From contig NZ_BSSQ01000027.1 in the NCBI RefSeq assembly GCF_030161375.1, positions 1-47,707 of the forward strand: 47,707 nt of DNA, given 5' to 3'. This document shows positions 33,984 through 43,707 of this stretch, one piece after another (position 1 is the stretch's first letter; each line of letters opens with the position of its first letter). The notes under the pieces are model-generated. The model did no database searches. It was not told the DNA's origin and saw nothing but the letters and a program-made list of their open reading frames with translations. The position numbers and the translations under genes are program-made. The DNA is from Paenibacillus glycanilyticus. GTDB lineage: Bacteria; Bacillota; Bacilli; Paenibacillales; Paenibacillaceae.

Positions 33984-34997
33984 TTACCGTTTATCCGACA
34001 CCTTCGAGCACGATTCCCGCTCTATGATTTCGGTCTTCAGGCTAATGTACACCTCTGAAATATTGCGGTTCGTAATTAATTCCGTCAGTACTTTGACGAT
34101 GATGGAGCTGATATCGTATCTGAATCTTCGTACGGTCGTGAGCGGCGGAACCATAAACTCCGATAGCTTCAGATCATCAAAACCAACCAAGGATACGTCC
34201 TTCGGAATACGGAGATTCATCTCCGCCAAAGCTTTCATAGCGCCATAAGCAATAATATCGTTAAAGGCGAAGATCGCCGTTACGGTCGGCTGTTCCTTCA
34301 TCAATTGCTTCACGGCTTCATAACCATGCGCGGGATCAAATGCCCCCATGATAACATTGGCGTCGGACCATGACAGGTCCAAATCGCGGAAGGCGTCTTT
34401 GCATCCGTCCAACCGGTTTAAGTTGACCAGGTGATTGTTAGGCCCCGCGATCATTCCGATCTTCCGATGACCAAGCCCATGCAAATATTTAATAACCTCG
34501 TAAGCGCCTTTGCGATTATCGTAGTCAATATAGTTCTGGCCGGTCTTATAGGTTCTTCCATTCGTATACACGTACGGAATGCCGAGTCGATTCAATTCTT
34601 CGAACATTTGGTCGCCTGCAAAGGGGTCGAAAATAATAGCTGCGTCCACATGATCCTCGCCCAGCAGTTTATAGGCCGGAGAGGTCTGCGAATCCGTATA
34701 ATGCTTCACGATATGAATCTGATGGCCATAAGCTTCAAATTCATCTTTCAAGTGATTCAAGTCCGCCGAGGTAGACGGGTCATTGTCGAAAAAGTCATTA
34801 TTGCCCGGGACAATGATCGCAATATTGTAGGCGATGCCTGCCTGCTTGGAGGGGGCGATCCCCGGCTTTAAATGCTCATTGGCGATATCCAGCACCTTTC
34901 GGCGAGTCTCCTCGCTGAAATTGCCTTGGTTATTGATAATTCTGGAAACCGTACTGATCGAAACATTTGCTTTTTTTGCAATTTCTTTGAGTTTGAT
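33984..34997 (-). CDS. LacI-family repressor with no standard start codon
   Basis: A reading frame of ~337 residues, normal for LacI proteins. The N-terminal HTH and hinge helix are intact (KLKEIAKKANVSISTVSRIINN), followed by a periplasmic-binding-like sugar domain (IAIIVPGNN, then KDVSLVGFDD, VPPLTTVRR). No ATG, GTG or TTG lies in frame before the HTH. GGAGG (35005-35009) is 7 bases from an ATC codon (34997), exactly where a start is expected. The first standard codon, GTG 34895, would delete the HTH. So the start is a rare AUC, an ATG mutated to ATC, a one-base insertion after the out-of-frame TTG, or a sequencing error. It probably binds the TTGCGCAA sites nearby. Confidence 0.85.
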   Translation of the reverse strand: MKLKEIAKKANVSISTVSRIINNQGNFSEETRRKVLDIANEHLKPGIAPSKQAGIAYNIAIIVPGNNDFFDNDPSTSADLNHLKDEFEAYGHQIHIVKHYTDSQTSPAYKLLGEDHVDAAIIFDPFAGDQMFEELNRLGIPYVYTNGRTYKTGQNYIDYDNRKGAYEVIKYLHGLGHRKIGMIAGPNNHLVNLNRLDGCKDAFRDLDLSWSDANVIMGAFDPAHGYEAVKQLMKEQPTVTAIFAFNDIIAYGAMKALAEMNLRIPKDVSLVGFDDLKLSEFMVPPLTTVRRFRYDISSIIVKVLTELITNRNISEVYISLKTEIIERESCSKVSDKR

Positions 34998-35026
34998 ACA
35001 AGCCCCTCCAATCTTTAGGAAAATTT

Positions 35027-35071
35027 TTGCACAATAATGAAATTATAGCGTCTATTCAAGCAACCAGTCAA
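35027..35071 (-). promoter_or_regulatory. Promoter of the lacI-type gene with variant operator
   Basis: On the minus strand TTGACT (35071-35066), 18 bases and TATAAT (35047-35042) make a near-consensus sigma-A promoter. TTGCACAA (35027-35034, plus strand), one base away from the TTGCGCAA operators, lies at the expected start site and could give weak autoregulation. Confidence 0.75.
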
Positions 35072-35086
35072 ATCCAGATGACCAGA

Positions 35087-35118
35087 AAGAAACCACCCTA
35101 TCCATAGAGTGGTTTCTT
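35087..35118 (-). terminator. Terminator of the lyase gene
   Basis: AAGAAACCAC (35087-35096) pairs with GTGGTTTCTT (35109-35118), 10 perfect pairs with a 12-base loop, 9 bases after the stop at 35127; TCTTTCT follows on the minus strand. Confidence 0.75.
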
Positions 35119-35126
35119 GAACTTGT

Positions 35127-37266
35127 TTATTGGCTGATCTCAATATAATCGATATCGCTCCAGCCGTAGAATTTGCTGATCTCAATCGTATTGCTGCCGG
35201 CGTTTAGAGTAATCCCTCCGTAATTTGCATCCATCCAGCTGCCGGATGAACTCGGCAGAGAAAGATTGCTTAACGATACGCCATTCACTTTCAAATATTG
35301 TGCCTTATCTACTTCGTCCGCATAACGTACCTTAAGCTGATAGGTGCCTGCGGCTGGTGCATTAACCGAGAAGACGATTTTGTCGCCAGTAGCTTCAAAT
35401 GAGCTGGCCAAAACATGTCCCGTTCCCGAATAGCCAGCCTTGGAAGTGGCGACGGTTACGCCGGTTAAAGCTGCCGATTCCGCCTCGTAACGGGTTGTTG
35501 TTGGTGTCGCGGCAAGATTAAATTTGACTCTTGCGGCCGCGCCCTTCTTGCCATTCACATTCACAGAGAACTTGATGGTTGGGCTTGTTTGAATGACGGT
35601 AACGTTGGCATCATTAAAGGCAACGCCCGAGGCGCTTCTTTGGATTTCAAAGTTAATGACCCCCGTATTGGATTGCGTTGGATCCGATGCGCTAATATCT
35701 AGCGAAGTTCCCCAATCCTTGATCATAATGGAAGCTTTCTTGTCGCTCGACAGATAAGCTGAGCCGTCTACATTGATTGTGGTCAGCGCATCCGTCCAGA
35801 AGTTCGCTCCAACGGTGCTCACGCTTTTTTCCTTGACCGCCTGCGCTGAAGCATCATTTCGGAGCACCGTAATATCCGGATTGCTTGCATAGGCGGAAGT
35901 TTGGCTGGCAGTACGGTTCGGCAGCAATACGTATGAATAAGAAGCATTCGTGGGAGCCGTTCCATGATCAAAATACATATTTAAGTAGTTTTTGGTGACG
36001 GCTGTTGTGGAGCCGCCTGCGGTAATGAGAGACCAGCTGCCTGTTCTCGCCAGTCTTTCCGTCTTCAGCGATGTTGCACCTGGGAAGTAATAACCTAGAT
36101 CGGAGCCGGAAGCCGTGTTGCCGGCCAGATGAGCCCAATTGACGCCGGTAAGGGATTGTACACCTTGCGCAAGCGAAGCGGATTGGACGGTTCCGTTCAC
36201 GGTGAAGGTGTTGTCACCTGTACTATTGAGCTTTCTATCATCCACTGTCGTATGGACGTAGACCGGGGCGTTCCCGTTATTCGCGTCAACCGTTGCGGTA
36301 TCCGTAATCCCAGCGCCAAGCGCAACAAGCTCGTTATCAAAGAGGAAATACGACTTCTTGCCGGTCAAAGCGCTTGTCGGGTCGGCCAACTCCATGCCAG
36401 CCGTTACATAACCGTTGATGGAGGAGCCGCCTGCCCAGCTTTTTGATGAAGCCGTGCTCTGAGCTTGATAGTTATTTCGAAGTCTCGTATTCACCGTTGT
36501 GCCCGGTAGATGATAGAAGTCAATCGTTGACCAATAATCCTGATTGTAATAGGTCTGGTCGTTGTTGTAGAGATAGGTCTGGCCATGGCTCAAGTACCAA
36601 CCCTTCATATTCTCTGCATTAATCGATTCATACCGTTGTATTCTGAATCATAAGAGTTGGATCCGAGGAATAGGAATCAATAGCCGCAACGTATGCGGCA
36701 ATTTCTGCTGCTGTATAGCTCGAATACGTCATTATAAGAACATCTTCTAATTGAAGCGGCGCCCCAATCTCCCATTCCCACCAATTATCGAACTGGTTCG
36801 TGTTATTGACGACGTACACGTTCTGAATCATCCAGGCTACGCCATCCTTTATCTTCGTTAGCAAGGCAGCATCATTGTAATAGGTTGAGCCCACCGTAGA
36901 ATAAGCAAGCGCCATCTCTCTCAGCTTGGAGAAAGCAAGCGTCACTTCGCCTGAACTATCCCAAGCCGTACTGGAAGTCGATTTCTTGAAGTCGACGCCG
37001 TTAAACAAACAATTACATGCCGTTCGGTCAGTACCCGTCTTGAACGCCGCAACGGCATTGTCAGCTGCTGTATTGATTCTAGTAATTCGGTAAGCAATAT
37101 CGGTATCTGTCGTGCTGAACGAAGTTCCCCCTGTAATCATCGTCTTCCATTTGTCCCGCAAACCGTCAAGTTCATCTGCAGCTGCTGCCGGCTGAACCCC
37201 AACAGCTAATGGCATGATGCTCAATAATAAAGCGAAAACGATTGCCAGCTTAAAAAGCTTCACCAT
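35127..37266 (-). pseudogene. Polysaccharide lyase family 8, internal deletion
   Basis: Two adjacent pieces of one PL8 lyase (hyaluronate/chondroitin/xanthan lyase family). Piece 1 (37266-36628) has a signal peptide and the first part of the alpha toroid, including FDNWWEWEIGAPL, and stops after SDPTLM. Piece 2 starts in another frame at RYESINAENMKGWY (~36640) and contains YLYNNDQTYYNQDYW, the beta-sandwich domains and a C-terminal CBM35. The segment normally between them, roughly 100-130 codons carrying the catalytic Asn, His and Tyr, is missing, and the junction shifts the frame. Piece 2 could only start at ATG 36608. An active lyase is not expected, unless the gap is an assembly error. 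GAGGAGG precedes ATG 37266. Confidence 0.85.
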
Positions 37267-37354
37267 GATTTCCTCCTCTAAACGCGTAAATTTGAGATTT
37301 CTGCTATGGTGCAAAATTTGAGACTTAGATCTCCTTTCCACTCAATAACCCGAA

Positions 37355-37368
37355 TGTAAGGGCTTACA
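37355..37368. promoter_or_regulatory. cre-like palindrome upstream of the lyase
   Basis: TGTAAGGGCTTACA is a palindrome (TGTAAG-GG-CTTACA) matching the cre consensus at 13 of 14 positions; the mismatch is in the central CG, which weakens the call. It lies 89 bases before the lyase start. The rest of 37267-37479 shows no gene. Confidence 0.45.
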
Positions 37369-37479
37369 CGTTTAAGCTACAGAAAGTTCATCAGCCTGTA
37401 AATGTACAACTTTTTACGAGACATCGATTTTTGATAATCTACTCTTCACTTTTTGACCTATGGCCGCAAATCAACTGAT

Positions 37480-38331
37480 TTAAGGCGTATTTACCCTGCC
37501 GCATTGACGGAAACGGTAAGGAGTCAGGTTATGTTTTCTTTTGAACAACTCATAGAAATAACTCAGGTTGTCCAATCCAATCTCCATGCTGATCTCCATG
37601 ATTTCCATATCCGTGTTAAGGAGCAGATTTTCCGCATACGATAATCGCAGTCCGTTGATGAACTTGGTAGGCGATGTCCCCTTATATTGCTTGAACATTC
37701 TGCATAAATAAGCATGCGACTTGCCCGATAATTCGACGAGCGCAGACGCTCCCCTTGTAAAATGCTCCTTCTTCTTAGCTTCGCCGCAAAGCGCAAGCAG
37801 CCACTCCGGCTGGGCCAACTCATTTCCCGGCTCCTCCGCCCCCTTAATATAACGGGAAAACAAGTCGGTCAATAAAGCTCTGACCTCTGCCTTTAGAACG
37901 AGCTTCTGCTCGAGGGGGATGAACTGAAGCTGGTCCAGACGGTAACGGACATATTCCTTCTCCGTCTTGGTTAATAGAATCGTAGGCGGCATCTCTGGCT
38001 CGAACAGCCTTGAACGGGGGAATCCATCACCTAGAAAAGCGATTAAATCATCAAGAGCTTCTCTATAGAACGACAAATTAATAAACTGGCAGTCCCCTTC
38101 GCTCAACTGTTCGTAATAATGGACGTCGCGGTCCCGTATGAACACAAGCGTATTCTCTTGCAGCAACTGGCGGCGGCCGTTAATAATATGTGCGACGCTG
38201 CCCTTCAAGATGAGAAACAGTTCAAAGAAATCATGCGTATGCATGCCGATCGTATCCTTAATTGAAGTGATCAGCCGGTAGTGCGCTTGAATATCCGGAT
38301 CAATGCCGTCTTCCGCCAGAAGCTTCATCAT
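37480..38331 (-). CDS. AraC-family regulator with cupin-like sensor domain
   Basis: A 283-residue regulator. The N-terminal half (about 20-150) is a cupin-like sugar-sensing domain with HTHDFFELFLILKG. The C-terminal ~100 residues hold two HTH motifs and the signature NLSYFYELFKRKHNLTPYRFR. AGGAGG lies 9 bases before ATG 38331; a much longer frame exists upstream but lacks a ribosome site and would run into the divergent gene's promoter. The ribosome site is part of GGAGGAACCTCC, a short inverted repeat. It lies between the broken lyase (same strand) and the divergent DUF1861 gene, so either could be its target. Confidence 0.9.
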   Translation of the reverse strand: MMKLLAEDGIDPDIQAHYRLITSIKDTIGMHTHDFFELFLILKGSVAHIINGRRQLLQENTLVFIRDRDVHYYEQLSEGDCQFINLSFYREALDDLIAFLGDGFPRSRLFEPEMPPTILLTKTEKEYVRYRLDQLQFIPLEQKLVLKAEVRALLTDLFSRYIKGAEEPGNELAQPEWLLALCGEAKKKEHFTRGASALVELSGKSHAYLCRMFKQYKGTSPTKFINGLRLSYAENLLLNTDMEIMEISMEIGLDNLSYFYELFKRKHNLTPYRFRQCGRVNTP

Positions 38332-38476
38332 GAGGAGGTTCCTCCTTGTTATATTAAACATCGTCAATGTCAAAATACCATCATTTATTTGAAATTTAAA
38401 CAAGATTTTCTTGTCTGTTCTCTTTAACATAACAGCTATAGGATAGATAGCCGACTGAAGGGAGACTCGGAATAAG

Positions 38477-39433
38477 ATGAATTTACAAGAGCAACGTCTG
38501 CAATTCGAAGCTACAAAACGCATTTACGAGAGTGCCAAAGTTGATTTCCGCGGCGTCGAAGGCTTCGACGTATATAATCCGTCCATCCCGTTCGAGTGGA
38601 ACGGCAAACGTTATATGTACGGCCGCGTAGAGAAACGTCAAGAATGGGCAAGATCTTGGGTACGCTTGTTCGAGCAAACGGGTCACGATCAGTGGACGCT
38701 TGTGCAAGACACAATGATTTACCAGCTGGAAGATCCTTATGTCAGTATCATTGGGCAGCAAGTTGTACTGGGCGGCACGCATGTAAGGTTTAATCAAGGA
38801 AAGTTGGATACGTACTACGGTTACTTCTACAAAGGCGATGATCTGAACGATCTGCTCTACTTTACGACAGGCCCGGACTATATGAAGGATATCCGTCTTG
38901 TCCAGATGGCGAATGGCAAAATAGGCGTATTCTCTAGACCCCGAAACGAAGAAGTGCGCAGACTGTACGGCAGCGAATCGTTGATCGGCTTCACCGTCAT
39001 CAACAGTCTGGACGAACTGTCATCGGAGGTCATCGAGAATGCTCCGCATATTGCCGGTCTGTTCCAGAAGGGCGAATGGGGCGGCTGCAACCAAGCCTAC
39101 TTGCTCGAAAACGGTAAGGTTGGGGTCATCGGCCATATTTGCTACAAGACGGTGGATGAGAAAGACGAGCCTACTTTGACTTATATGAACATGTCCTTTG
39201 TTCTGGACCCGGCAACTAATCAGTTCGAGGATTTGAAAATAATCGGTACCCGCTCCTGTTATCCGGATGGCCCTGCCAAGAAACCGGACCTAACGGATTG
39301 CGCTTTTACTTCGGGCATCGTCATGCGGGCAGACGGCAACGTCGACCTGTACAGCGGGATCGGCGATACCGAGGTCGGACGGATCGTCATCGATTACCCA
39401 TTCGAAAACGAAGGCCCGATTATTACGCTATAG
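38477..39433 (+). CDS. DUF1861-family protein (beta-propeller glycosidase-like)
   Basis: A 318-residue cytoplasmic protein of the DUF1861 family. Repeating strands such as GFDVYNPSIPFEWNGKRYMYGRVE, LEDPYVSIIGQQVVLGGTH and KDIRLVQMANGKIGVFSRP fit a five-bladed propeller like that of GH43/GH130 enzymes, and DVYNPS, EDP and DIR offer acidic residues in the right pattern. A role in cutting or phosphorolysing imported oligosaccharides is inferred; no activity can be named. The start is ATG 38477, with GGGAG 12 bases upstream. It is divergent from the AraC gene across a 145-base regulatory region and ends at a bidirectional terminator. Confidence 0.85.
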   Translation: MNLQEQRLQFEATKRIYESAKVDFRGVEGFDVYNPSIPFEWNGKRYMYGRVEKRQEWARSWVRLFEQTGHDQWTLVQDTMIYQLEDPYVSIIGQQVVLGGTHVRFNQGKLDTYYGYFYKGDDLNDLLYFTTGPDYMKDIRLVQMANGKIGVFSRPRNEEVRRLYGSESLIGFTVINSLDELSSEVIENAPHIAGLFQKGEWGGCNQAYLLENGKVGVIGHICYKTVDEKDEPTLTYMNMSFVLDPATNQFEDLKIIGTRSCYPDGPAKKPDLTDCAFTSGIVMRADGNVDLYSGIGDTEVGRIVIDYPFENEGPIITL

Positions 39434-39441
39434 TCGATAGT

Positions 39442-39479
39442 AAAAAGAAACGGATGGCGCGATGCCATCCGTTTCTTTT
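39442..39479. terminator. Bidirectional terminator
   Basis: AAAAGAAACGGATGGC (39443-39458) pairs with GCCATCCGTTTCTTTT (39464-39479), 16 perfect pairs with a 5-base loop, between convergent genes ending at 39433 (+) and 39485 (-). A and T runs on either side suit both directions. Confidence 0.92.
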
Positions 39480-39484
39480 GCATG

Positions 39485-41806
39485 CTAGTTGGCTGTGTTA
39501 TTCAAGAACAATGCTTTGTATTGTCCCGGCGTCATGCTCTCATGTCTCTTGAACACGCGCGTAAACGTATTAAGGTTCGTAAAGCCGGCTCTCTCGATAA
39601 TCTCGTGAATGGGCTGATCCTCTTCCCGCAGCCACTTCTTGGCCAGTTCAATCCGTTCTCTCTGGATGAAATCAAGCAGATTGCCGCCAAATTGCTCTTT
39701 GAAGAAACGCGATAAATAAGAAGAGCTAATATCGAATTCCGCCGATATCATCGTGAGACTCAGGTTCGGGTCATGCAGATGTTGAAGCACATAACTCTTA
39801 ATCTCATCGCGCATATCGCTGTTATGGCTCTTCTTCCGCTTCTGCATATAATCGCAAACGGACTTCAGGAAGAGAAGCATTTCCGCTTCCATCTCTGCGA
39901 ACGTCTCGCATCTTACGAGCGTGCGGAACAAATCCATCTTCTCCACGATATCCGCTTTCGAATTCATATTGATCTGTTCGACCGCCTTCAGCATCGTACC
40001 AATCATCTCGAACATGAGACATTTGCCGAGCTGGATGGACAATGTGCCGCCCTCAATATTGCGAAGCATAATATTGCGTACGACTACCGCTGCTTCCTCA
40101 TAACTTCCCGTGACGACATGATTAATGAGCTGGCGTTCCACTTCAAGCGGATAATCCAGCTCTTCCTTGGGCTTACTCACCCGGTCATAAGGAATGAATT
40201 GATTCTGACCAAGTATGAATTTGTATTCCACCGCTTCAACCGCATCCCGATAGGCGGTTGATATGCCATCCCAATACATACGAACATCGCTGAAAGACAT
40301 CGTGAACCGAAGCAAAAATTTGCTCTGGATAAACGCCATGGTATCACTGGCCGCTTGCGCCAATCTCGTACGGGCTTCATCCGCCTCGCCCCTAATATTG
40401 ATCAGGAAAGCAATGTCATTATCAAGCGCGATGGAGTAGACGAGATGACCCTCTCCTTGAACCGTCTCTTCGATAATATTGGTCACGATCATATGAACGA
40501 AGTGCTCCCGTTCAGCCACATCCATCTTCACGCCGGAACGGAACAGCTCGTTGTAATCCTCGATTTGCACGAGCATAACGGCAAAGTTGTCCGCATCGAA
40601 CCGGATGCCGTATGTTTCGAGCATTTGCAGCACCGACGGATTTTCGGCCAATTTCCCTCTTAGGAGCCTTCCAAGGAAGTTCGCTCTCATTTCTTTATGA
40701 TGCGCCAGCAGCCTTTTCTCGTTCTCGTCGTGCCTCGTAACGCTGTCGGCCATAAAAGCTTGCAGCAAAGCAAATTCGTTGCCGGCACTCTTCAAATTGT
40801 ATTTCACTTTATTCGATACGAAATCAACCATGCTCTCGATCGGCCGGTAGTTTTTTCTCGTCATCCAATAAGCCAAGGCGCCGCCGATGCCGATACAGAG
40901 CACAAGATAAAGGACAATTAATAACTGAAGCTTCGTAACCTGCGCATCATAGATCCGTTTAGGCACAGCCGTAAAATACGTCCAGCCCGTTTCCTCCGAA
41001 TTCAGACTGGATACCATCAGCTTCGAATCGTTCCAGCGGATCGTCTGCGAGGTTCCGAAATCCCCAGGCCTAAACTTAGCGGCAATCGCTTGCGACAGTC
41101 CGTTATCCGAATTGGTAGACATGATCACTTTTCCGTCCGGTCCCATCACAAGCACGATACTCTCATTATTCAGCTTCACGTTCTCAATCACTTGCAGCAT
41201 CCGCTCATTATTCAGAAAGACGATCAGCTTTACGCTGTCTCTTGGCACATTCGGAATCTGGATCGACTGGGAATACGCCAGCATTGTGCCGATTGAATCT
41301 GACTGAGCTAGATTCATGAAGCTGCCATCGTCGTGAGAAGCCATCCAAGCTTCCCACCCGGCCTTAGAAATGCCTGATTTACGGTGGAAATTATCATAGA
41401 TCATGTCGCCTTTATTTAACGTCGTAGTCGTCAGCCCCAGCTTGTAATCCGACTCATAAACGTAGAAATTCGAGATGATGCTGTTTGCGCTTTTGTATCC
41501 GGCAAAGCTGGCGATCAAATCGACGGCCGTCAGTCTCCAGCGAGCACTTTCGTACTCCATATTTTGAATGAAATAGGACATCCGGGGATCGTTCAGAAGC
41601 TGTGAACTTAATCTTCGAATATCCTTCAACTGATAGTCGATATTTTGCTGAACTTGCGTCAGCATGGCATCGTTCGACTTTCTGACCTCTGCCATAAGCA
41701 TATTGCGGTTCTGAATTTGGAAGCCCGCAAAAAATAGAATAGGAATGGAGAGGACAAATAAATACGACATAAACCAGACTAGAAAAATCCGGCTGCGTTT
41801 GGACAT
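39485..41806 (-). CDS. Membrane AraC-family regulator (YesS type)
   Basis: A 773-residue one-component regulator. A membrane helix (about 8-28) and a second one (about 280-303, LLIVLYLVLCIGIGGALAYWM) enclose an outside Cache-like sensor domain. The long cytoplasmic part ends in an AraC domain (last ~100 residues) with FTNLNTFTRVFKRHESMTPGQYK. It senses a sugar outside and acts on DNA directly from the membrane. The start is ATG 41806 behind GGGGGAGTGGAG. It lies 80 bases after the LplC-type permease, on the same strand as that importer, which is its likely target. It ends at the shared terminator with the DUF1861 gene. Confidence 0.93.
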   Translation of the reverse strand: MSKRSRIFLVWFMSYLFVLSIPILFFAGFQIQNRNMLMAEVRKSNDAMLTQVQQNIDYQLKDIRRLSSQLLNDPRMSYFIQNMEYESARWRLTAVDLIASFAGYKSANSIISNFYVYESDYKLGLTTTTLNKGDMIYDNFHRKSGISKAGWEAWMASHDDGSFMNLAQSDSIGTMLAYSQSIQIPNVPRDSVKLIVFLNNERMLQVIENVKLNNESIVLVMGPDGKVIMSTNSDNGLSQAIAAKFRPGDFGTSQTIRWNDSKLMVSSLNSEETGWTYFTAVPKRIYDAQVTKLQLLIVLYLVLCIGIGGALAYWMTRKNYRPIESMVDFVSNKVKYNLKSAGNEFALLQAFMADSVTRHDENEKRLLAHHKEMRANFLGRLLRGKLAENPSVLQMLETYGIRFDADNFAVMLVQIEDYNELFRSGVKMDVAEREHFVHMIVTNIIEETVQGEGHLVYSIALDNDIAFLINIRGEADEARTRLAQAASDTMAFIQSKFLLRFTMSFSDVRMYWDGISTAYRDAVEAVEYKFILGQNQFIPYDRVSKPKEELDYPLEVERQLINHVVTGSYEEAAVVVRNIMLRNIEGGTLSIQLGKCLMFEMIGTMLKAVEQINMNSKADIVEKMDLFRTLVRCETFAEMEAEMLLFLKSVCDYMQKRKKSHNSDMRDEIKSYVLQHLHDPNLSLTMISAEFDISSSYLSRFFKEQFGGNLLDFIQRERIELAKKWLREEDQPIHEIIERAGFTNLNTFTRVFKRHESMTPGQYKALFLNNTAN

Positions 41807-41886
41807 CTCCACTCCCCCTATCCCATAATTATACAATTTTCGATGAATGCTATCATTCTATCACGGTGCTATGGATGCGCCAATAT

Positions 41887-42762
41887 TTATTCTTTTATTG
41901 CGCCAACCATAACGCCTTTCACGAAATATTTCTGCAGGAACGGATAAACGAGCAAAATCGGCAGCGTTGCCACCATGATCGTAGCATAACGGATACTTTC
42001 CCCAATCGCCTCCTGATCGCCAACCCCCGCTCCAATCGACATCGATTCCGTGTTCTTGAAGATCAGAATTTCTCGCAAAATAAGCTGCAGCGGGAACGTC
42101 TCGCGGTCTCTCAAATAAAGCAAAGCTTGGAACCACGAATTCCAATGCGCAACCCCATAATAGAGAAGCATAACGGAAATCACCGGCATGGATAGAGGAA
42201 CTACGATCCGAAGCAATACTCTGAACTCTCCCGCCCCGTCCATTCTGGCCGATTCGATTAAACTCTCGGGAATGCTGCGCATCGACGTAATCATCACGAT
42301 GAGATTCCAGCTGTTGATGGCCGATGGCAGGATCAGCGCCCAGTAGGTACCGCCCATATGCAGAAAGTTATTGACCAATAAAAAGTTTGGAATAAGACCG
42401 CCGCTGAAAAACATCGTAAAGACGATCATCATGAGCAGCGTATTTTTGAGCATGAAGGTTCTCGATAACGCATAAGCCGCAACCGTCGTCATGATCAGGT
42501 TGATTAACGTCCCCGTCACGACAATGACGATCGTATTGCGGTATCCGTTCAGAATATTAGGATTATCGAGAACGGCTTGATACGCATCCAATTGGAACCC
42601 CAGCGGTCTGAGCAGCACGCCCGAGTGGGCAATCAGCTGCTTCGAATCGCTGAAAGAAGCCATGAGCACATGATAGAACGGATATAACGTGCCGACTGCA
42701 AGCAGCATGAGCAGTAACCCGTTGAAGACAGAGAAAGCGCGTTCCGGCAAGCTTAATCTCAT
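41887..42762 (-). CDS. lplC: Sugar ABC importer, permease (LplC type)
   Basis: A 291-residue membrane permease of the LplC/YtcP group. N-terminal VGTLYPFYHVLMASFSDSKQ, then six helices, the EAA-like loop ESLIESARMDGAGEFRVLLRIVVPLSMP (about 178-205), and the C-terminal PFLQKYFVKGVMVGAIKE are diagnostic. Firmicute members import oligosaccharides, often from plant or host polysaccharides. It follows the LplB-type permease by 12 bases. AGGGGGAG before ATG 42762 supports the start. No ATPase is encoded here. Confidence 0.94.
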   Translation of the reverse strand: MRLSLPERAFSVFNGLLLMLLAVGTLYPFYHVLMASFSDSKQLIAHSGVLLRPLGFQLDAYQAVLDNPNILNGYRNTIVIVVTGTLINLIMTTVAAYALSRTFMLKNTLLMMIVFTMFFSGGLIPNFLLVNNFLHMGGTYWALILPSAINSWNLIVMITSMRSIPESLIESARMDGAGEFRVLLRIVVPLSMPVISVMLLYYGVAHWNSWFQALLYLRDRETFPLQLILREILIFKNTESMSIGAGVGDQEAIGESIRYATIMVATLPILLVYPFLQKYFVKGVMVGAIKE

Positions 42763-42774
42763 CTACGCTCCCCC

Positions 42775-43683
42775 TTACCAGATCTTGTTCCCGGACAGAC
42801 GCCTGGATAAGGAATTGGCGCTGAACAAGAGCACGAAATTGATGATCGATTGGAATAGACCCACCGCTGTCGTAAAGCTGTAATCATTAGCCCCGATTCC
42901 CATTCGGTAGACAAAGGAAGAGATGACATCCGCCGTTTCATAAGTCATCGGACTATAAAGCAATATGATTTTCTCGAATCCAACATCGAGCAATGATCCT
43001 GTTTTGAGAATCAGCAAAATCACAATTATGGATGTGATACCCGGAAGCGTCACGTTAAGGGTCTGTTTCCAGCGCCCTGCGCCGTCAATCTTCGCAGCCT
43101 CGTACAACTCGGGATTAATGCCGCTTAGCGCGGCCAAATAAATAATCGATGACCAACCGATCTCCTGCCAGATCTGCGAACTGACATAAATCGTCCGGAA
43201 GTTGCCTGCATCTCCGAGGAGCGCCGATCGCGTTCCGCCGAAAAAGGAGATGATCGAATTGATAATACCGCCGGTACTCGTAAACTCGACGATAAATCCG
43301 CAAATGACTACGGTTGAGATAAAGTGGGGTAAATACGATACGGTCTGGACGAATCGCTTAAACGTTGCAAGTCGAACTTCGTTAATAAGCAAAGCGAGGA
43401 TAATCGGCGCGGGAAACCCGAACACGAGATCATAAAAGCTGATCAATAAGGTATTGCGAATAATGCGCCAGAAATAATAGCTCTCGAAAAAATCTTTGAA
43501 ATTGTCCAAGCCGACCCATGGACTATGCCAGATTCCTTTGCCCGGACTGAAATCCTTGAATGCTATAACGGCTCCCGACATCGGAGCATATTTGAAAATG
43601 ATGTAGTACGCAACAACAGGTAGAAGCATGATGTATATGGCTTTGTTTTTTACAAGGTCATCCTTCAATCTTCTAATCATCAT
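42775..43683 (-). CDS. lplB: Sugar ABC importer, permease (LplB type)
   Basis: A 302-residue permease of the LplB/YteP group. Typical blocks: IYIMLLPVVAYYIIFKYAPMSGAVIAFKDFSP at the N-terminus, VQTVSYLPHFISTVVICG in the middle, the EAA loop YEAAKIDGAGRWKQTLNVTLPGI (about 195-217), and the C-terminal RMGIGANDYSFTTAVGLFQSIINF. It forms the channel with the LplC-type partner. AGAGGAG lies 10 bases before ATG 43683. A strong stem-loop separates it from the binding-protein gene, which probably lowers permease expression relative to the lipoprotein. Confidence 0.94.
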   Translation of the reverse strand: MMIRRLKDDLVKNKAIYIMLLPVVAYYIIFKYAPMSGAVIAFKDFSPGKGIWHSPWVGLDNFKDFFESYYFWRIIRNTLLISFYDLVFGFPAPIILALLINEVRLATFKRFVQTVSYLPHFISTVVICGFIVEFTSTGGIINSIISFFGGTRSALLGDAGNFRTIYVSSQIWQEIGWSSIIYLAALSGINPELYEAAKIDGAGRWKQTLNVTLPGITSIIVILLILKTGSLLDVGFEKIILLYSPMTYETADVISSFVYRMGIGANDYSFTTAVGLFQSIINFVLLFSANSLSRRLSGNKIW

Positions 43684-43707
43684 GACGGCGCCGCTCCTCT
43701 AGTGGTA

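Noticed and set aside
38332..38523. Long N-terminal extension of the AraC regulator
   Set aside because: It overlaps the divergent DUF1861 gene start and lacks a ribosome site; AGGAGG fits ATG 38331.
41810..41886. Extra promoter between the LplC-type and YesS-type genes
   Set aside because: Only weak AT-rich matches to a -10 element, with no -35 at a suitable distance.
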